Origin: Nitrospira sp.
GTDB taxonomy: Bacteria; Nitrospirota; Nitrospiria; Nitrospirales; Nitrospiraceae
Assembly: GCA_012032965.1 (NCBI GenBank)
Contig: JAAUPT010000019.1
Coordinates: 1-11,604 of the forward strand
Direction of reading: 5' to 3'
Length of the DNA: 11,604 nt
Shown: piece after piece, positions 1 through 7,024 of the stretch
Numbering within the stretch: the first letter of the stretch is position 1
How the letters are laid out: every line of letters starts with the position of its first letter
The notes under the pieces: generated by a model
What the model was told of the DNA's origin: nothing
Seen by the model: only the letters and a program-made list of their open reading frames with translations
Database searches by the model: none
Translations under genes and position numbers: made by a program

Positions 1-119
1 ATCATCAGCAGTGCGGCCAGAAGAAAGGCGCCGACCGCTTCCTCCATCGTGGCAGCGCCGTCGTTGGCGATGATCAGCACCATGCCAGGCAGTGACCAGG
101 CGATCATGATCGGCAGGCG
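1..119 (-). CDS. Internal fragment of a BenE-like (benzoate transporter family) membrane protein
   Basis: On the - strand a frame is open from about 119 down to 3 and encodes about 39 residues, mostly hydrophobic. It contains RLPIMIAWSLPGM followed 15 residues later by EEAVGAFLLAALL. The pattern Arg-hydrophobic-Pro, AWS-x-PG, then EA-(I/V)-G-x-F matches, from memory, the segment of BenE/YdcO-type aromatic acid:proton symporters around an early transmembrane helix. Both ends are missing: it runs off the window at 1 and stops matching near 119, where NuoG-like coding begins on the + strand. The + strand frame of NuoG has a stop at 93-95, so this stretch is not NuoG. The family call rests on one short motif; what is firm is that the piece is foreign to the nuo operon. 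Confidence 0.45.
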
Positions 120-123
120 GTGG
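117..123. other. Probable chimeric or rearrangement junction
   Basis: To the right, the + strand reads as NuoG (VAEIKREHGPDAIAG and onward). To the left, the NuoG frame turns into non-homologous sequence with a TGA at 93-95, while the - strand encodes a transporter-like segment. A nuoG gene should continue upstream for roughly 300 more codons. The break therefore marks an assembly chimera at a contig end, or a real rearrangement that truncated nuoG. The exact base cannot be fixed, because the antisense reading stays plausible for a few codons past 119. Confidence 0.55.
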
Positions 124-1850
124 TGGCCGAGATCAAGCGCGAGCACGGTCCCGATGCCATTGCCGGCCTGGCGACGGCGCGCTGCACAAACGAAGAACTG
201 TATGTGTTCCAAAAGCTGATGCGTGCTGGTTTCGGCACCAACCAGCTCGACAGCAGTGCCCGCTATGGTCACATGAACTTTGTGCTCGCCTCCAAGCATG
301 CCATCGGGTTAGGGAGAACGTCGAACGATTGGGAAGATTTGACGAAGGCGAAGACAATCATTGTGATTGGTTCCAATATTACGGAAACGAACCCGCTGAC
401 CGCCGTGCGAATCAAAGAGGCGATCCAGGTCTACAAGGCGCAGGTGGTCACCCTCGACAGTGCCGTCACGAATATGGCCAAGCTGGCATCGCATCCTTTT
501 TTGATCAAGCCTGGGACCGAGGGAATGGTGATTGATGGCTTAGTGAAGGCGGCGATCGTCTATGACTTGGTGGACGAAGAAACGGTCGGCAAACATCCTA
601 GAGCGTTTGACGAGCTCAAGGGTGCGCTGGAGGACCTCTCGTTCGAACAGGTATCTGCTCAGACAGGGCTTGCGGTGGAGGCTTTCAAAGAAATCGTGAC
701 GATGTTCGTCGAGTCACCGAGGTCCATCATTTTGTGTGCAGAGGGGATTGTCAGGAGAACGAACGGCTATCAGAATGTCTTAAAGCTGATGGATCTTGCC
801 TGGATTACTGGGAAGATCGGCCAACCGGGATGTGGTGTGAATACCGTGACAGAGGAGCCGAATGAGCAGGGAGCCGTGGATATGGGAGTGGCGCCGGAAT
901 TCCTCCCCGGACAGGCTCGGTTTGATGACGCAGCCGCTCGAGATCGTTTTGCGAGTGCGTGGGATGCATCGCTTCCATCCGTTGCATCAGGGACGCATCT
1001 GGTTGAGATTCTAAAAAGGTGTAAGAGTGGCCAGATTAAAGCGCTGTATGTGTTGGGTGAAAATCCTCTGGCAACCTTCCCCGCGTCAATGGAGGTACGG
1101 GCTGCGCTCGAACGTCTGGAACTATTGGTCGTGCAAGATCCCTTTCTGACCGAGACAGCGAAGATGGCGCATTTTGTGCTTCCTGCCTGCACATATGCGG
1201 AAAAGGAAGGCACATTTACGAACCTCGAAGGTCGTGTCCTTCGGATTCGTCAGGCGATGGATTATCTTGGCGAAAGCTTGCCGGACTGGCACATCATGAC
1301 TGCCCTCGCGAATGCCATGGGTTGCCAGTGGGAATACCAATCAGCCAACGATATTCAGAGTGAAATCATGAAGCTTCTTCCCGGGTATTACAATCTTGGT
1401 CAACCTCGGAAATTCGTACCGGTGCTCGATCAATATCTGTCTAGCGGCTATGCGACGGAGGTGAAGGCTCGTTATCGTACGACCCACGCTTCTGAGGAAC
1501 ACACACGCCCCTTCGCCCTGGTAATGGGGCAGTTGTTGATGCATTCGGGCAAGCTGTCCGCGCAAGCATCCGGACTGATCAAGATTGCTCCCAACACGGG
1601 GAAGTTGCGGATGAATATACGGGATATGGAACGTCTTGGACTGCAGGATGGTACGAAGGTACGCCTGATCTCTGATCGTGGGTCGCTTCAACTGGCGGTG
1701 CAACCCGATCAATCCATCGCGCCAGGGACCTGCTTTTTCCCTGAACATTTTAATGAGCCCCCGGTGAAAGACTTGATGACGGTCTCGGTTGACGCCACGA
1801 CGGGCGTGCCGTCGTTTAAACACATGTGGGTCAGTGTTGAACAGGTATAA
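120..1850 (+). CDS. nuoG: NADH-quinone oxidoreductase subunit G, C-terminal part (5' truncated)
   Basis: NuoG is the large iron-sulfur subunit of the peripheral arm of complex I; it carries electrons from NuoE/F toward NuoB/I on the cytoplasmic side. These 576 codons cover the rest of the molybdopterin-oxidoreductase-like domain (residues ~1-400; ARCTNEELYVFQK at 20-32, GENPLATFP, FLTETAKMAHFVLPACTYAEKEGTF) and the C-terminal dinucleotide-binding-like domain (~465-576; ALVMGQLL, then RLGLQDGTKVRL). The N-terminal [2Fe-2S] and [4Fe-4S] domains, about 300 residues, are missing. GTG at 120 is only the first possible codon after an upstream stop and is not the true start. The best-matching sub-type is formate-dehydrogenase-like, but the Cys/Sec Mo-ligand position (R-x-U/C-H in FdhF) reads R-Y-G-H, Gly50 at 267-269. 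That argues for an electron-transfer NuoG rather than an active formate dehydrogenase. The next gene is nuoI, 40 bp on, with no nuoH between. Confidence 0.85.
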   Translation: MVAEIKREHGPDAIAGLATARCTNEELYVFQKLMRAGFGTNQLDSSARYGHMNFVLASKHAIGLGRTSNDWEDLTKAKTIIVIGSNITETNPLTAVRIKEAIQVYKAQVVTLDSAVTNMAKLASHPFLIKPGTEGMVIDGLVKAAIVYDLVDEETVGKHPRAFDELKGALEDLSFEQVSAQTGLAVEAFKEIVTMFVESPRSIILCAEGIVRRTNGYQNVLKLMDLAWITGKIGQPGCGVNTVTEEPNEQGAVDMGVAPEFLPGQARFDDAAARDRFASAWDASLPSVASGTHLVEILKRCKSGQIKALYVLGENPLATFPASMEVRAALERLELLVVQDPFLTETAKMAHFVLPACTYAEKEGTFTNLEGRVLRIRQAMDYLGESLPDWHIMTALANAMGCQWEYQSANDIQSEIMKLLPGYYNLGQPRKFVPVLDQYLSSGYATEVKARYRTTHASEEHTRPFALVMGQLLMHSGKLSAQASGLIKIAPNTGKLRMNIRDMERLGLQDGTKVRLISDRGSLQLAVQPDQSIAPGTCFFPEHFNEPPVKDLMTVSVDATTGVPSFKHMWVSVEQV

Positions 1851-1879
1851 GCGGATGCGTGCAGTGGCCGGTCTGTGAC

Positions 1880-1885
1880 GAGGAG
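1880..1885 (+). promoter_or_regulatory. Shine-Dalgarno site of nuoI
   Basis: GAGGAG lies 5 nt upstream of ATG 1891. This fixes the nuoI start well before the later ATGs that lie in the shifted frame. Confidence 0.7.
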
Positions 1886-1890
1886 CTACG

Positions 1891-2478
1891 ATGGGTGTCG
1901 TTACGCTGACAAAAAAACTCCTTCATGCTGCGTTGTTCTTTGAGATTTTGGGACGCTATGAAAGTCACCTTTCGGCACATGCTGCATAAGCCGATGACGT
2001 TTCAGTATCCGCGTGAACAACGAGCAATCCCTGATACGCACAGAGGTGCGCTTGCCTGCTCCGATACGACGATGGACAGGAGCGTTGCGTCGGTTGTGAT
2101 TTGTGCGAAGTTGCATGCCCATCTCACTGTATTAAGGTGATTAGTGCAGAGGACACGACTCGGCCACTTCAGCGATACGCAAGCGAATTCTACATCGATA
2201 TTACGAAGTGCGTGTTCTGTGGTTATTGTGTCGAGGCCTGTCCGGTGAACGCGCTGGCAATGACCAAGATGTACGAATATTCGACGCATGACAAACGGAG
2301 TCTGCTGTTCGACAAGAAACGGCTGTATGATATCGGCGAGCGCCATCTTGATGACGGGAAGAAATACCTATATGCCCACAATCAAGAAAAGGATGTGGAG
2401 CAGAGCCGGGAGTACCGGTACTACTTTCCTCAGTCGATACAGAAGGCTACCCAACAACCTCCCAAACATTTGAGCTGA
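1891..2478 (+). CDS. nuoI: NADH-quinone oxidoreductase subunit I (two 4Fe-4S clusters), with two compensating frameshifts
   Basis: NuoI holds the clusters (N6a/N6b) that pass electrons to NuoB and N2 at the base of the peripheral arm. Translation begins MGVVTLTKKLLHAALFFEIL in frame 1, continues as MKVTFRHMLHKPMTFQYP in frame 2, and returns to frame 1 at LRYDDGQERCVGCDLC. Both ferredoxin motifs are intact: CVGCDLCEVACP (Cys codons 2086, 2095, 2104, 2116) and CVFCGYCVEACP (Cys codons 2209, 2218, 2227, 2239). With one base removed from GGG 1950-1952 (or the neighbouring T run) and one C added near 2059, the product is 195 residues, a little longer than the usual ~160-180, with a hydrophilic C-terminal tail. 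Read literally, frame 1 stops at a TAA soon after the first shift and the protein would be lost. The intact motifs on both sides favour sequence errors over decay. It is followed by nuoJ after 9 nt. Confidence 0.85.
1946..1953 (+). other. Frame break 1 in nuoI (extra base)
   Basis: The run TTTTGGGA contains one base too many. Removing one G gives E-I-L-D-A-M-K-V-T-F, which joins the frame-1 N-terminus to the frame-2 middle of NuoI. Confidence 0.75.
2054..2062 (+). other. Frame break 2 in nuoI (missing base)
   Basis: The sequence GCCTGCTCC lacks one base. Adding a C (TGC CTC CGA TAC) gives A-C-L-R-Y-D-D and restores the frame carrying both cysteine motifs. It compensates the upstream insertion. 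Confidence 0.75.
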
Positions 2479-2487
2479 GCCGAACAC

Positions 2488-3015
2488 ATGGTGTTGGTGT
2501 TTTTCGCGTATTTCGCGTTGGTCAGTATTGCCGCAGGCGTTCTCGTGGTGGCTCTGCGCCACCCCGTCCACTGTGCGCTGGCGCTACTTGCCTTACTCTT
2601 GCACGTCTCGGGTCTTTTCATCCTGCTGAATGCGGAGTTCTTGTGGGCTGTGCAGGTCATCGTCTATGTTGGGGCCATTCTGGTGCTCTACCTTTTCGTG
2701 TTGATGCTGATGAATCTTAAAACTGACGAACGCTATTTTCATCCATCAGCTCTGTATTTTGTAGGACCTGCGATCTTGGGAGCTGTGTACGTGCTCTATC
2801 TTCTTCTGCAGTCTCCGTTCGATGGCGCGAAGGGTACTGCTCCGCCTAGTGTCGTCCTGCAAGACGGCGATACCTATGCCGTCGGTATCACGATGTTCAG
2901 TGACCATATTCTTCAGTTCGAGATCGTGGGCATATTTCTCCTTGGTGCCATTATTGGTGCCATTGTCTTGGCCAAGACTCCGAAGGCTCTGGATCCCGAG
3001 AAAGAACGTCGATGA
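2488..3015 (+). CDS. nuoJ: NADH-quinone oxidoreductase subunit J
   Basis: NuoJ is a five-helix membrane subunit next to NuoK, A and H; its TM3 contains a pi-bulge involved in coupling. The 175 residues are hydrophobic with the expected layout, and length is close to the usual ~170-200. The signature TM3 is clear: QVIVYVGAILVLYLFVLMLM (residues ~57-76), with the conserved Tyr at 61 and the VGA turn. An early HPVHCAL segment (residues 26-32) and the late FEIVGIFLLGAIIGAIVLAK helix also fit. ATG 2488 is chosen because it follows the nuoI stop by 9 nt and gives a normal N-terminus; GTG 2491 is an alternative, and the ribosome site is weak. It overlaps nuoK by 4 nt (ATGA). Confidence 0.93.
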   Translation: MVLVFFAYFALVSIAAGVLVVALRHPVHCALALLALLLHVSGLFILLNAEFLWAVQVIVYVGAILVLYLFVLMLMNLKTDERYFHPSALYFVGPAILGAVYVLYLLLQSPFDGAKGTAPPSVVLQDGDTYAVGITMFSDHILQFEIVGIFLLGAIIGAIVLAKTPKALDPEKERR

Positions 3016-3314
3016 TCCCGCTGTCTGCCTACACAGCCGTAAGTGCGGTGCTGTTCACGACTGGGCTCCTCGGCGTACTGGTCAGGCGCAATTTTATCAT
3101 TGTGCTGATGTCCGTTGAGATGATGTTGAATGCTGCCAATATCAATCTCGTCGCATTCTCACACTATCTAGAATCGATGTCGGGGCAATTGGTAGCTCTC
3201 TTCGTCATTGCCATCGCTGCAGGTGAAGCCGCCGTCGGCCTGGCGATCATCATCGTGGTGTTCCGAGGCAAGATTTCAACCAATGTCGATGAAATGAACC
3301 TTTTAAAGTGGTAG
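3012..3314 (+). CDS. nuoK: NADH-quinone oxidoreductase subunit K
   Basis: NuoK is a three-helix membrane subunit that shares the mrpC-like fold and provides two buried glutamates in the central proton path. The 100 residues match the family length exactly. Both key residues are in the E. coli positions: Glu36 (MSVEMMLNAANINLVAF) and Glu72 (AIAAGEAAVGLAI). The C-terminus NVDEMNLLKW is typical (usual form NVDDINLLKG). ATG 3012 overlaps the nuoJ stop as ATGA, implying translational coupling. No feature suggests a defect. Confidence 0.96.
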   Translation: MIPLSAYTAVSAVLFTTGLLGVLVRRNFIIVLMSVEMMLNAANINLVAFSHYLESMSGQLVALFVIAIAAGEAAVGLAIIIVVFRGKISTNVDEMNLLKW

Positions 3315-3448
3315 CAGGATGTTGAGGATGGCGACAATCTTCCTGCACAGTGCGTCATGCCATCAATATGTCACCAAGCTGATACTACGAGACCTGGCTC
3401 CAGAGGAGATCATCTCCTAACCGAGAGTGCTGAGAGTTATAGGATACC
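3315..3448 (+). other. 134-bp spacer between nuoK and nuoL with two inverted repeats
   Basis: This is the only sizeable gap inside the operon; all other joints are 4-nt overlaps or 9-40 nt. It holds a possible hairpin at 3314-3346 (GCAGGA pairing with TCCTGC, inner GTTG with CAAT) and a near-perfect palindrome at 3404-3418 (AGGAGAT-C-ATCTCCT). Neither is followed by a T run, so neither looks like a rho-independent terminator. A 33-codon frame (ATG 3319 to TAA 3420) exists without a well-spaced ribosome site and resembles nothing I recognise. I see no convincing promoter. The function, such as RNA processing or expression balancing between K and L, is a guess. Confidence 0.4.
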
Positions 3449-5427
3449 GTGTCTAACCTCACTGATCTGCTGATTAAGCTGATTCCCATTTTCCCGTTGA
3501 TGGCGGTCATCGTAAACGGCCTTCTGGGGAGTCGCTATTCCCGAGATATGGCTCATCGACTCGCCTGGGGATCAGTGGGCCTTTCGTTCCTCTGCACAGT
3601 CGCCGTATTTACGGATGTCATGCGGACTGGGACTACCCATGAAGTTATCGCGTACCAATGGATTTTTGGAGGAGATCTGACGATCAATCTTGCGTACCTC
3701 GTGGATCCTCTCACCTGTGCGTGGTTGCTGGTCGTCACCGGTGTGGGCTTTCTGATCCACGTATATTCCGTGGGCTATATGCATGGGGAAACTGGGTTTA
3801 CGCGATTCTTTACGTATATGAATTTGTTTATGGTCTCCATGCTGCTGCTTGTCATGGGGAACAACTATCTGGTGCTCTTCATTGGTTGGGAAGGGGTGGG
3901 ACTCTGTTCCTATCTACTTATCGGCTATTACTATGACAAAGTGTCCGCTGCAAAAGCGGCGACGAAGGCATTCGTCGTCAATCGGATCGGCGATGCCGGC
4001 TTTCTGGTCGCCATCTTTCTCATCTTCGTCAACTTTAGGACTCTCGACTATACCAAGGTCTTTGCGCAGGCTGGTCAACTGTCTCCAGAGATGGCCACAG
4101 CGATAGCTCTGTGCCTGCTTGTGGGCGCTGTGGGAAAGTCCGCGCAATTGCCTCTGCACACATGGTTGCCTGATGCGATGGAAGGTCCAACACCGGTCAG
4201 CGCCCTCATCCACGCAGCGACGATGGTGACGGCAGGCGTCTACATGATCGTGCGCAATCATGCGATTTTTGATCTTTCGCCTTTTGCCATGTCGACGGTG
4301 GCAGTCGTCGGTGGTGGCACCGCATTGTTTGCCGCGACCATCGGGCTCGTTCAAACCGACATTAAGCGCGTGTTGGCCTATTCGACCGTGAGCCAACTTG
4401 GATACATGTTCCTGGGTTGTGGGGTTGGTGCCTACACAGCTGCTGTGTTTCATGTCATGACGCATGCATTTTTCAAAGCCTTGTTATTTTTGGCGGCCGG
4501 GTCGGTCATTCATGCGCTATCCGGTGAGCAGGACATCCGAAAGATGGGTGGACTGAGCAAACGCATCCCATGGACCCATCGTCTGTTTCTGATTGGTACG
4601 GTTGCGATCGCTGGGTTGCCTCCTCTCGCCGGATTCTGGAGTAAGGATGAAATCATGGCTCACGCATTTATGAATCATCACTACCTCCTATACAGCATGG
4701 CTGCGGTTGGGGCACTGATGACTTCGTTTTATATGTTTCGGCTGACGTATCTCACGTTCTATGGCCCTTCAAGGATGGATCATCATACGGAGGAGCATGT
4801 GCACGAATCTCCTATGGTCATGGTCGCACCTCTGATGGTTTTAGCCTTCCTCTCTGGTGTGGGCGGATTAATCCTTGGGTTCCCCCCAGAGCATGGGTGG
4901 CTGCATGGCTTTTTGGCTCCGGTCGTTGGAGCTGCAGGTGCACATGAGGCCAATACGGGGATGGTGTTTCTGTTGATGGGTGTGGCCGTCGCGATTGCCG
5001 TGATCGGATGGGGACTCGCACATTTTCTGTATGGCGTGAGTTCGGCCACGGCTGATGGGTGGGCGGAGAAGTTTTCTGGGACATATCGAACACTCTATAA
5101 CAAATATTATATCGATGAATTGTACGACCGACTATTTGTGGAATCAGTGAAACGCCTTGGAATGTTACTAGACTGGTTTGATCGCACCGTCATCGACGGT
5201 GTGGTGCGCAGTGTGGGGCGGCTCGCCGACTGGGGGGCCTTTTGGGTTCGACATGGATTGAGAAATACGTCGTCTATGCCGGCTTGAATGTGATCGGATA
5301 CGGCAACCATCTGGCAGCTCGTGAAGGACGAAAAATGCAGAGCGGAATGGTCCACCACTATGCCGCCATCATTGTTGCGGGGCTTTTTCTTCTGGCGGTC
5401 GTGGTTCAACTTGTAGTTCAGATGTAG
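3449..5427 (+). CDS. nuoL: NADH-quinone oxidoreductase subunit L, with extended lateral helix and one frameshift
   Basis: NuoL is the distal antiporter-like proton-pumping subunit, and its C-terminal amphipathic helix HL runs along the membrane arm. Key residues are visible: Glu148 (TM5, FIGWEGVG), Lys230 (TM7, GAVGKSAQLPLHTWLPDAMEG), His255, and Lys399-Asp400 (GFWSKDEI, TM12). The start is GTG 3449, with AGGA 4 nt before it and an in-frame stop just upstream at 3440. In the raw frame it ends at 5287, but the conserved tail (EKYVVYAG..., then RKMQSGMVHHYAAI and the last TM helix) continues in frame 1 to TAG 5425-5427. A base is missing between about 5231 and 5247, most simply a G in GGG 5244-5246. 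Corrected length is about 659 residues against ~610-650 in ordinary NuoL. From IDG (5192) to QSG (5346) there are 52 residues, about 26 more than in typical homologues recalled from memory, which lengthens HL as expected for a complex with an additional NuoM. Confidence 0.93.
5231..5247 (+). other. Frame break in nuoL (missing base)
   Basis: The stretch has a run of six G (5232-5237), four T and three G. Adding one G at 5244-5246 turns the frame into D-W-G-A-F-W-G-S-T-W-I-E-K-Y and joins the main NuoL frame to its conserved C-terminal helix; a missing G in the six-G run would also work. It lies inside the unusual HL extension. Confidence 0.75.
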
Positions 5428-5452
5428 GTCGGAAGGTAGAGAGACGGTCACT

Positions 5453-7015
5453 ATGCTCGAAGAACTCACGGCTGGGTTTCCAATTCTGTCCTGTATTCTC
5501 TTTTTCCCTGTGGTTGGAGCAGCTGTCCTGTGGGTGATCGATGACGAGGATACGGTCAGGAGTGCTGCCCTCACCATCGCACTGGTTGAGCTTGCGCTCT
5601 GTGTATTTGTCTTGCTTCGCTTCGTGCCAGAGTCGGCCGCCATGCAGTTCACAGAACGTGTGCCGTGGATTCCGGCTCTAGGGATCAGCTACCACTTGGC
5701 GGTCGATGGAATCAGCGTCCTGTTCGTGGGTCTCACGGCGTTTCTGACCGTTCTGGTTGTGGTCTACTCGTGGGATACGATTCGCCATCAGGTCAAATTG
5801 TACATGATGTGCCTGTTAGCCCTTGAAACGACGACGATGGGCGTGTTCGTCTCGTTGGACTTGATCTTATTCTTCGTGTTCTGGGAGCTGATGCTGATTC
5901 CGAGCTACTTCTTGATCAAACTGTGGGGAGGCGGAGCCGAACGTCACTACGCGGCGTTGAAGTTCGTCCTCTATACGCTTTTGGGCAGTGTCTTCATGCT
6001 GGTTGGAATTGCATTACTGAATATCAATTTCCATGAGTGGGCCTCGTTGCATCATGCCGATCAGGCGTACTCGTTTGATTTCCTCGACCTTCTGAGCGTG
6101 CCAATTCCAGTCAGTCAGCAGATGGTGATCTTTTGGCTGATGTTTTTGGGATTTGCATTTAAGGCACCGGTGTTCCCATTCCATACCTGGTTGCCTGATG
6201 CCCTCTTAGAGGGACCGATTGGAATGGCTGTCGTATTAGCCGGTCTCAAACTAGGCACCTTTGGCTTTATGCGCTTTAGTATCCCACTGCTCCCAGACGC
6301 ATCGAAAAGTGAGACGGTTGTCACTGTCCTCGTGGTCCTCGGTCTCTGCGCAATTCTTTATGGGGCCTGGATGGCGTTGGTGCAGGCTGATTTGAGACGG
6401 TTGCTCGCTTACAGCAGCGTGAGTCACTTGGGCTTTGTGGTGGTGGGGTTGTTTGCGTTGAATTACCAAAGTCTGCAAGGCAGTTTGCTGACCATGATCA
6501 ATTTGGGGTTCAGCACAGCTGGATTATTTTTTATCGCGGGGTTTTTGTACTCCCGCCAGCAGACGACTCAATTATCCGCCTTCGGTGGAATGGCCAAACA
6601 AGTGCCGCTGCTCGCCACGTTCTTTCTTATTATCGGACTGGCGTCCATTGGGCTTCCCGGTACAAATGGCTTTGTCGGTGAGTTTCTTATTCTGCTTGGG
6701 GCTTTTGAGGCCAGATGGTGGTTTGGAGCCGTTGCCGTTTTGGGGGTGATCTTCGGTGCCGCCTATTTCCTCTGGTATTACGAGCGATCCATGCTTGGAC
6801 CGGTGGGGACAGCGGTGAGAGCCACCATGAGTGATCTGCAGCTTCGTGAGATGATTATTGTCGTCTCCTTGTCGGTCATGATTCTTTGGATCGGGCTCTA
6901 TCCATCCCCGTTTCTACGAATTATGAATGGATCGGTTCAAGCGCTCGTTGACCGGATCCACCACGATCAGGCAGCAGCGGTTGTGAGTCCGCAAATCCAA
7001 TTGGGGAAGAAGTAG
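5453..7015 (+). CDS. nuoM: NADH-quinone oxidoreductase subunit M, first copy (M1)
   Basis: This is an antiporter-like proton-pumping membrane subunit of complex I. It has 520 residues, normal for NuoM (~500-510), with ~14 helices. Hallmarks: Glu145 in TM5 (FWELMLIPSYFLIKLWGG), Lys237 in TM7 (GFAFKAPVFPFHTWLPDA), Lys266 in TM8 (LAGLKLGTFGFMRF), His325 (YSSVSHLGF) and Glu410 in TM12 (LPGTNGFVGEFLIL). The His found after the TM10 motif in E. coli NuoM (H348, MIAHGLS) is Leu351 here (MINLGFSTAGLF), and the neighbouring HTR is QTT. The sequence after HTWLPDA is also atypical (LLEGPIGMAV). ATG 5453 follows the corrected nuoL stop by 25 nt, with a weak GAGAGA 8 nt upstream. It is followed 9 nt later by a second, divergent nuoM. 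Of the two copies this one is closer to canonical NuoM in its pumping residues. Confidence 0.94.
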   Translation: MLEELTAGFPILSCILFFPVVGAAVLWVIDDEDTVRSAALTIALVELALCVFVLLRFVPESAAMQFTERVPWIPALGISYHLAVDGISVLFVGLTAFLTVLVVVYSWDTIRHQVKLYMMCLLALETTTMGVFVSLDLILFFVFWELMLIPSYFLIKLWGGGAERHYAALKFVLYTLLGSVFMLVGIALLNINFHEWASLHHADQAYSFDFLDLLSVPIPVSQQMVIFWLMFLGFAFKAPVFPFHTWLPDALLEGPIGMAVVLAGLKLGTFGFMRFSIPLLPDASKSETVVTVLVVLGLCAILYGAWMALVQADLRRLLAYSSVSHLGFVVVGLFALNYQSLQGSLLTMINLGFSTAGLFFIAGFLYSRQQTTQLSAFGGMAKQVPLLATFFLIIGLASIGLPGTNGFVGEFLILLGAFEARWWFGAVAVLGVIFGAAYFLWYYERSMLGPVGTAVRATMSDLQLREMIIVVSLSVMILWIGLYPSPFLRIMNGSVQALVDRIHHDQAAAVVSPQIQLGKK

Positions 7016-7024
7016 GGTCTGGTC

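Noticed and set aside
120..122. GTG as the true start of a short NuoG
   Set aside because: The protein begins in the middle of the molybdopterin domain with no ribosome site. It is simply the first codon after an unrelated in-frame stop next to the junction.
120..1850. Catalytic formate dehydrogenase alpha subunit
   Set aside because: The Cys/Sec ligand position is Gly, and the gene sits directly before nuoIJKLMMN.
3319..3420. 33-codon ORF in the nuoK-nuoL spacer
   Set aside because: There is no properly spaced ribosome site, no recognisable similarity and a length expected by chance. It is kept only as a note in the spacer entry.
3914..4465. Long open frame on the - strand inside nuoL (183 codons)
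   Set aside because: It is antisense to a strongly conserved part of NuoL, rich in His, Arg and Cys with no domain features. It is a shadow of the coding strand.
5242..5427. Separate small membrane protein gene after nuoL
   Set aside because: Its sequence (RKMQSGMVHHYAAI plus a final hydrophobic helix) is the conserved NuoL C-terminus in a shifted frame.
5107..5652. Long open frame on the - strand across the nuoL-nuoM1 joint (181 codons)
   Set aside because: Low-complexity Ser/Thr-rich product, antisense to two conserved genes and with no credible start signal.
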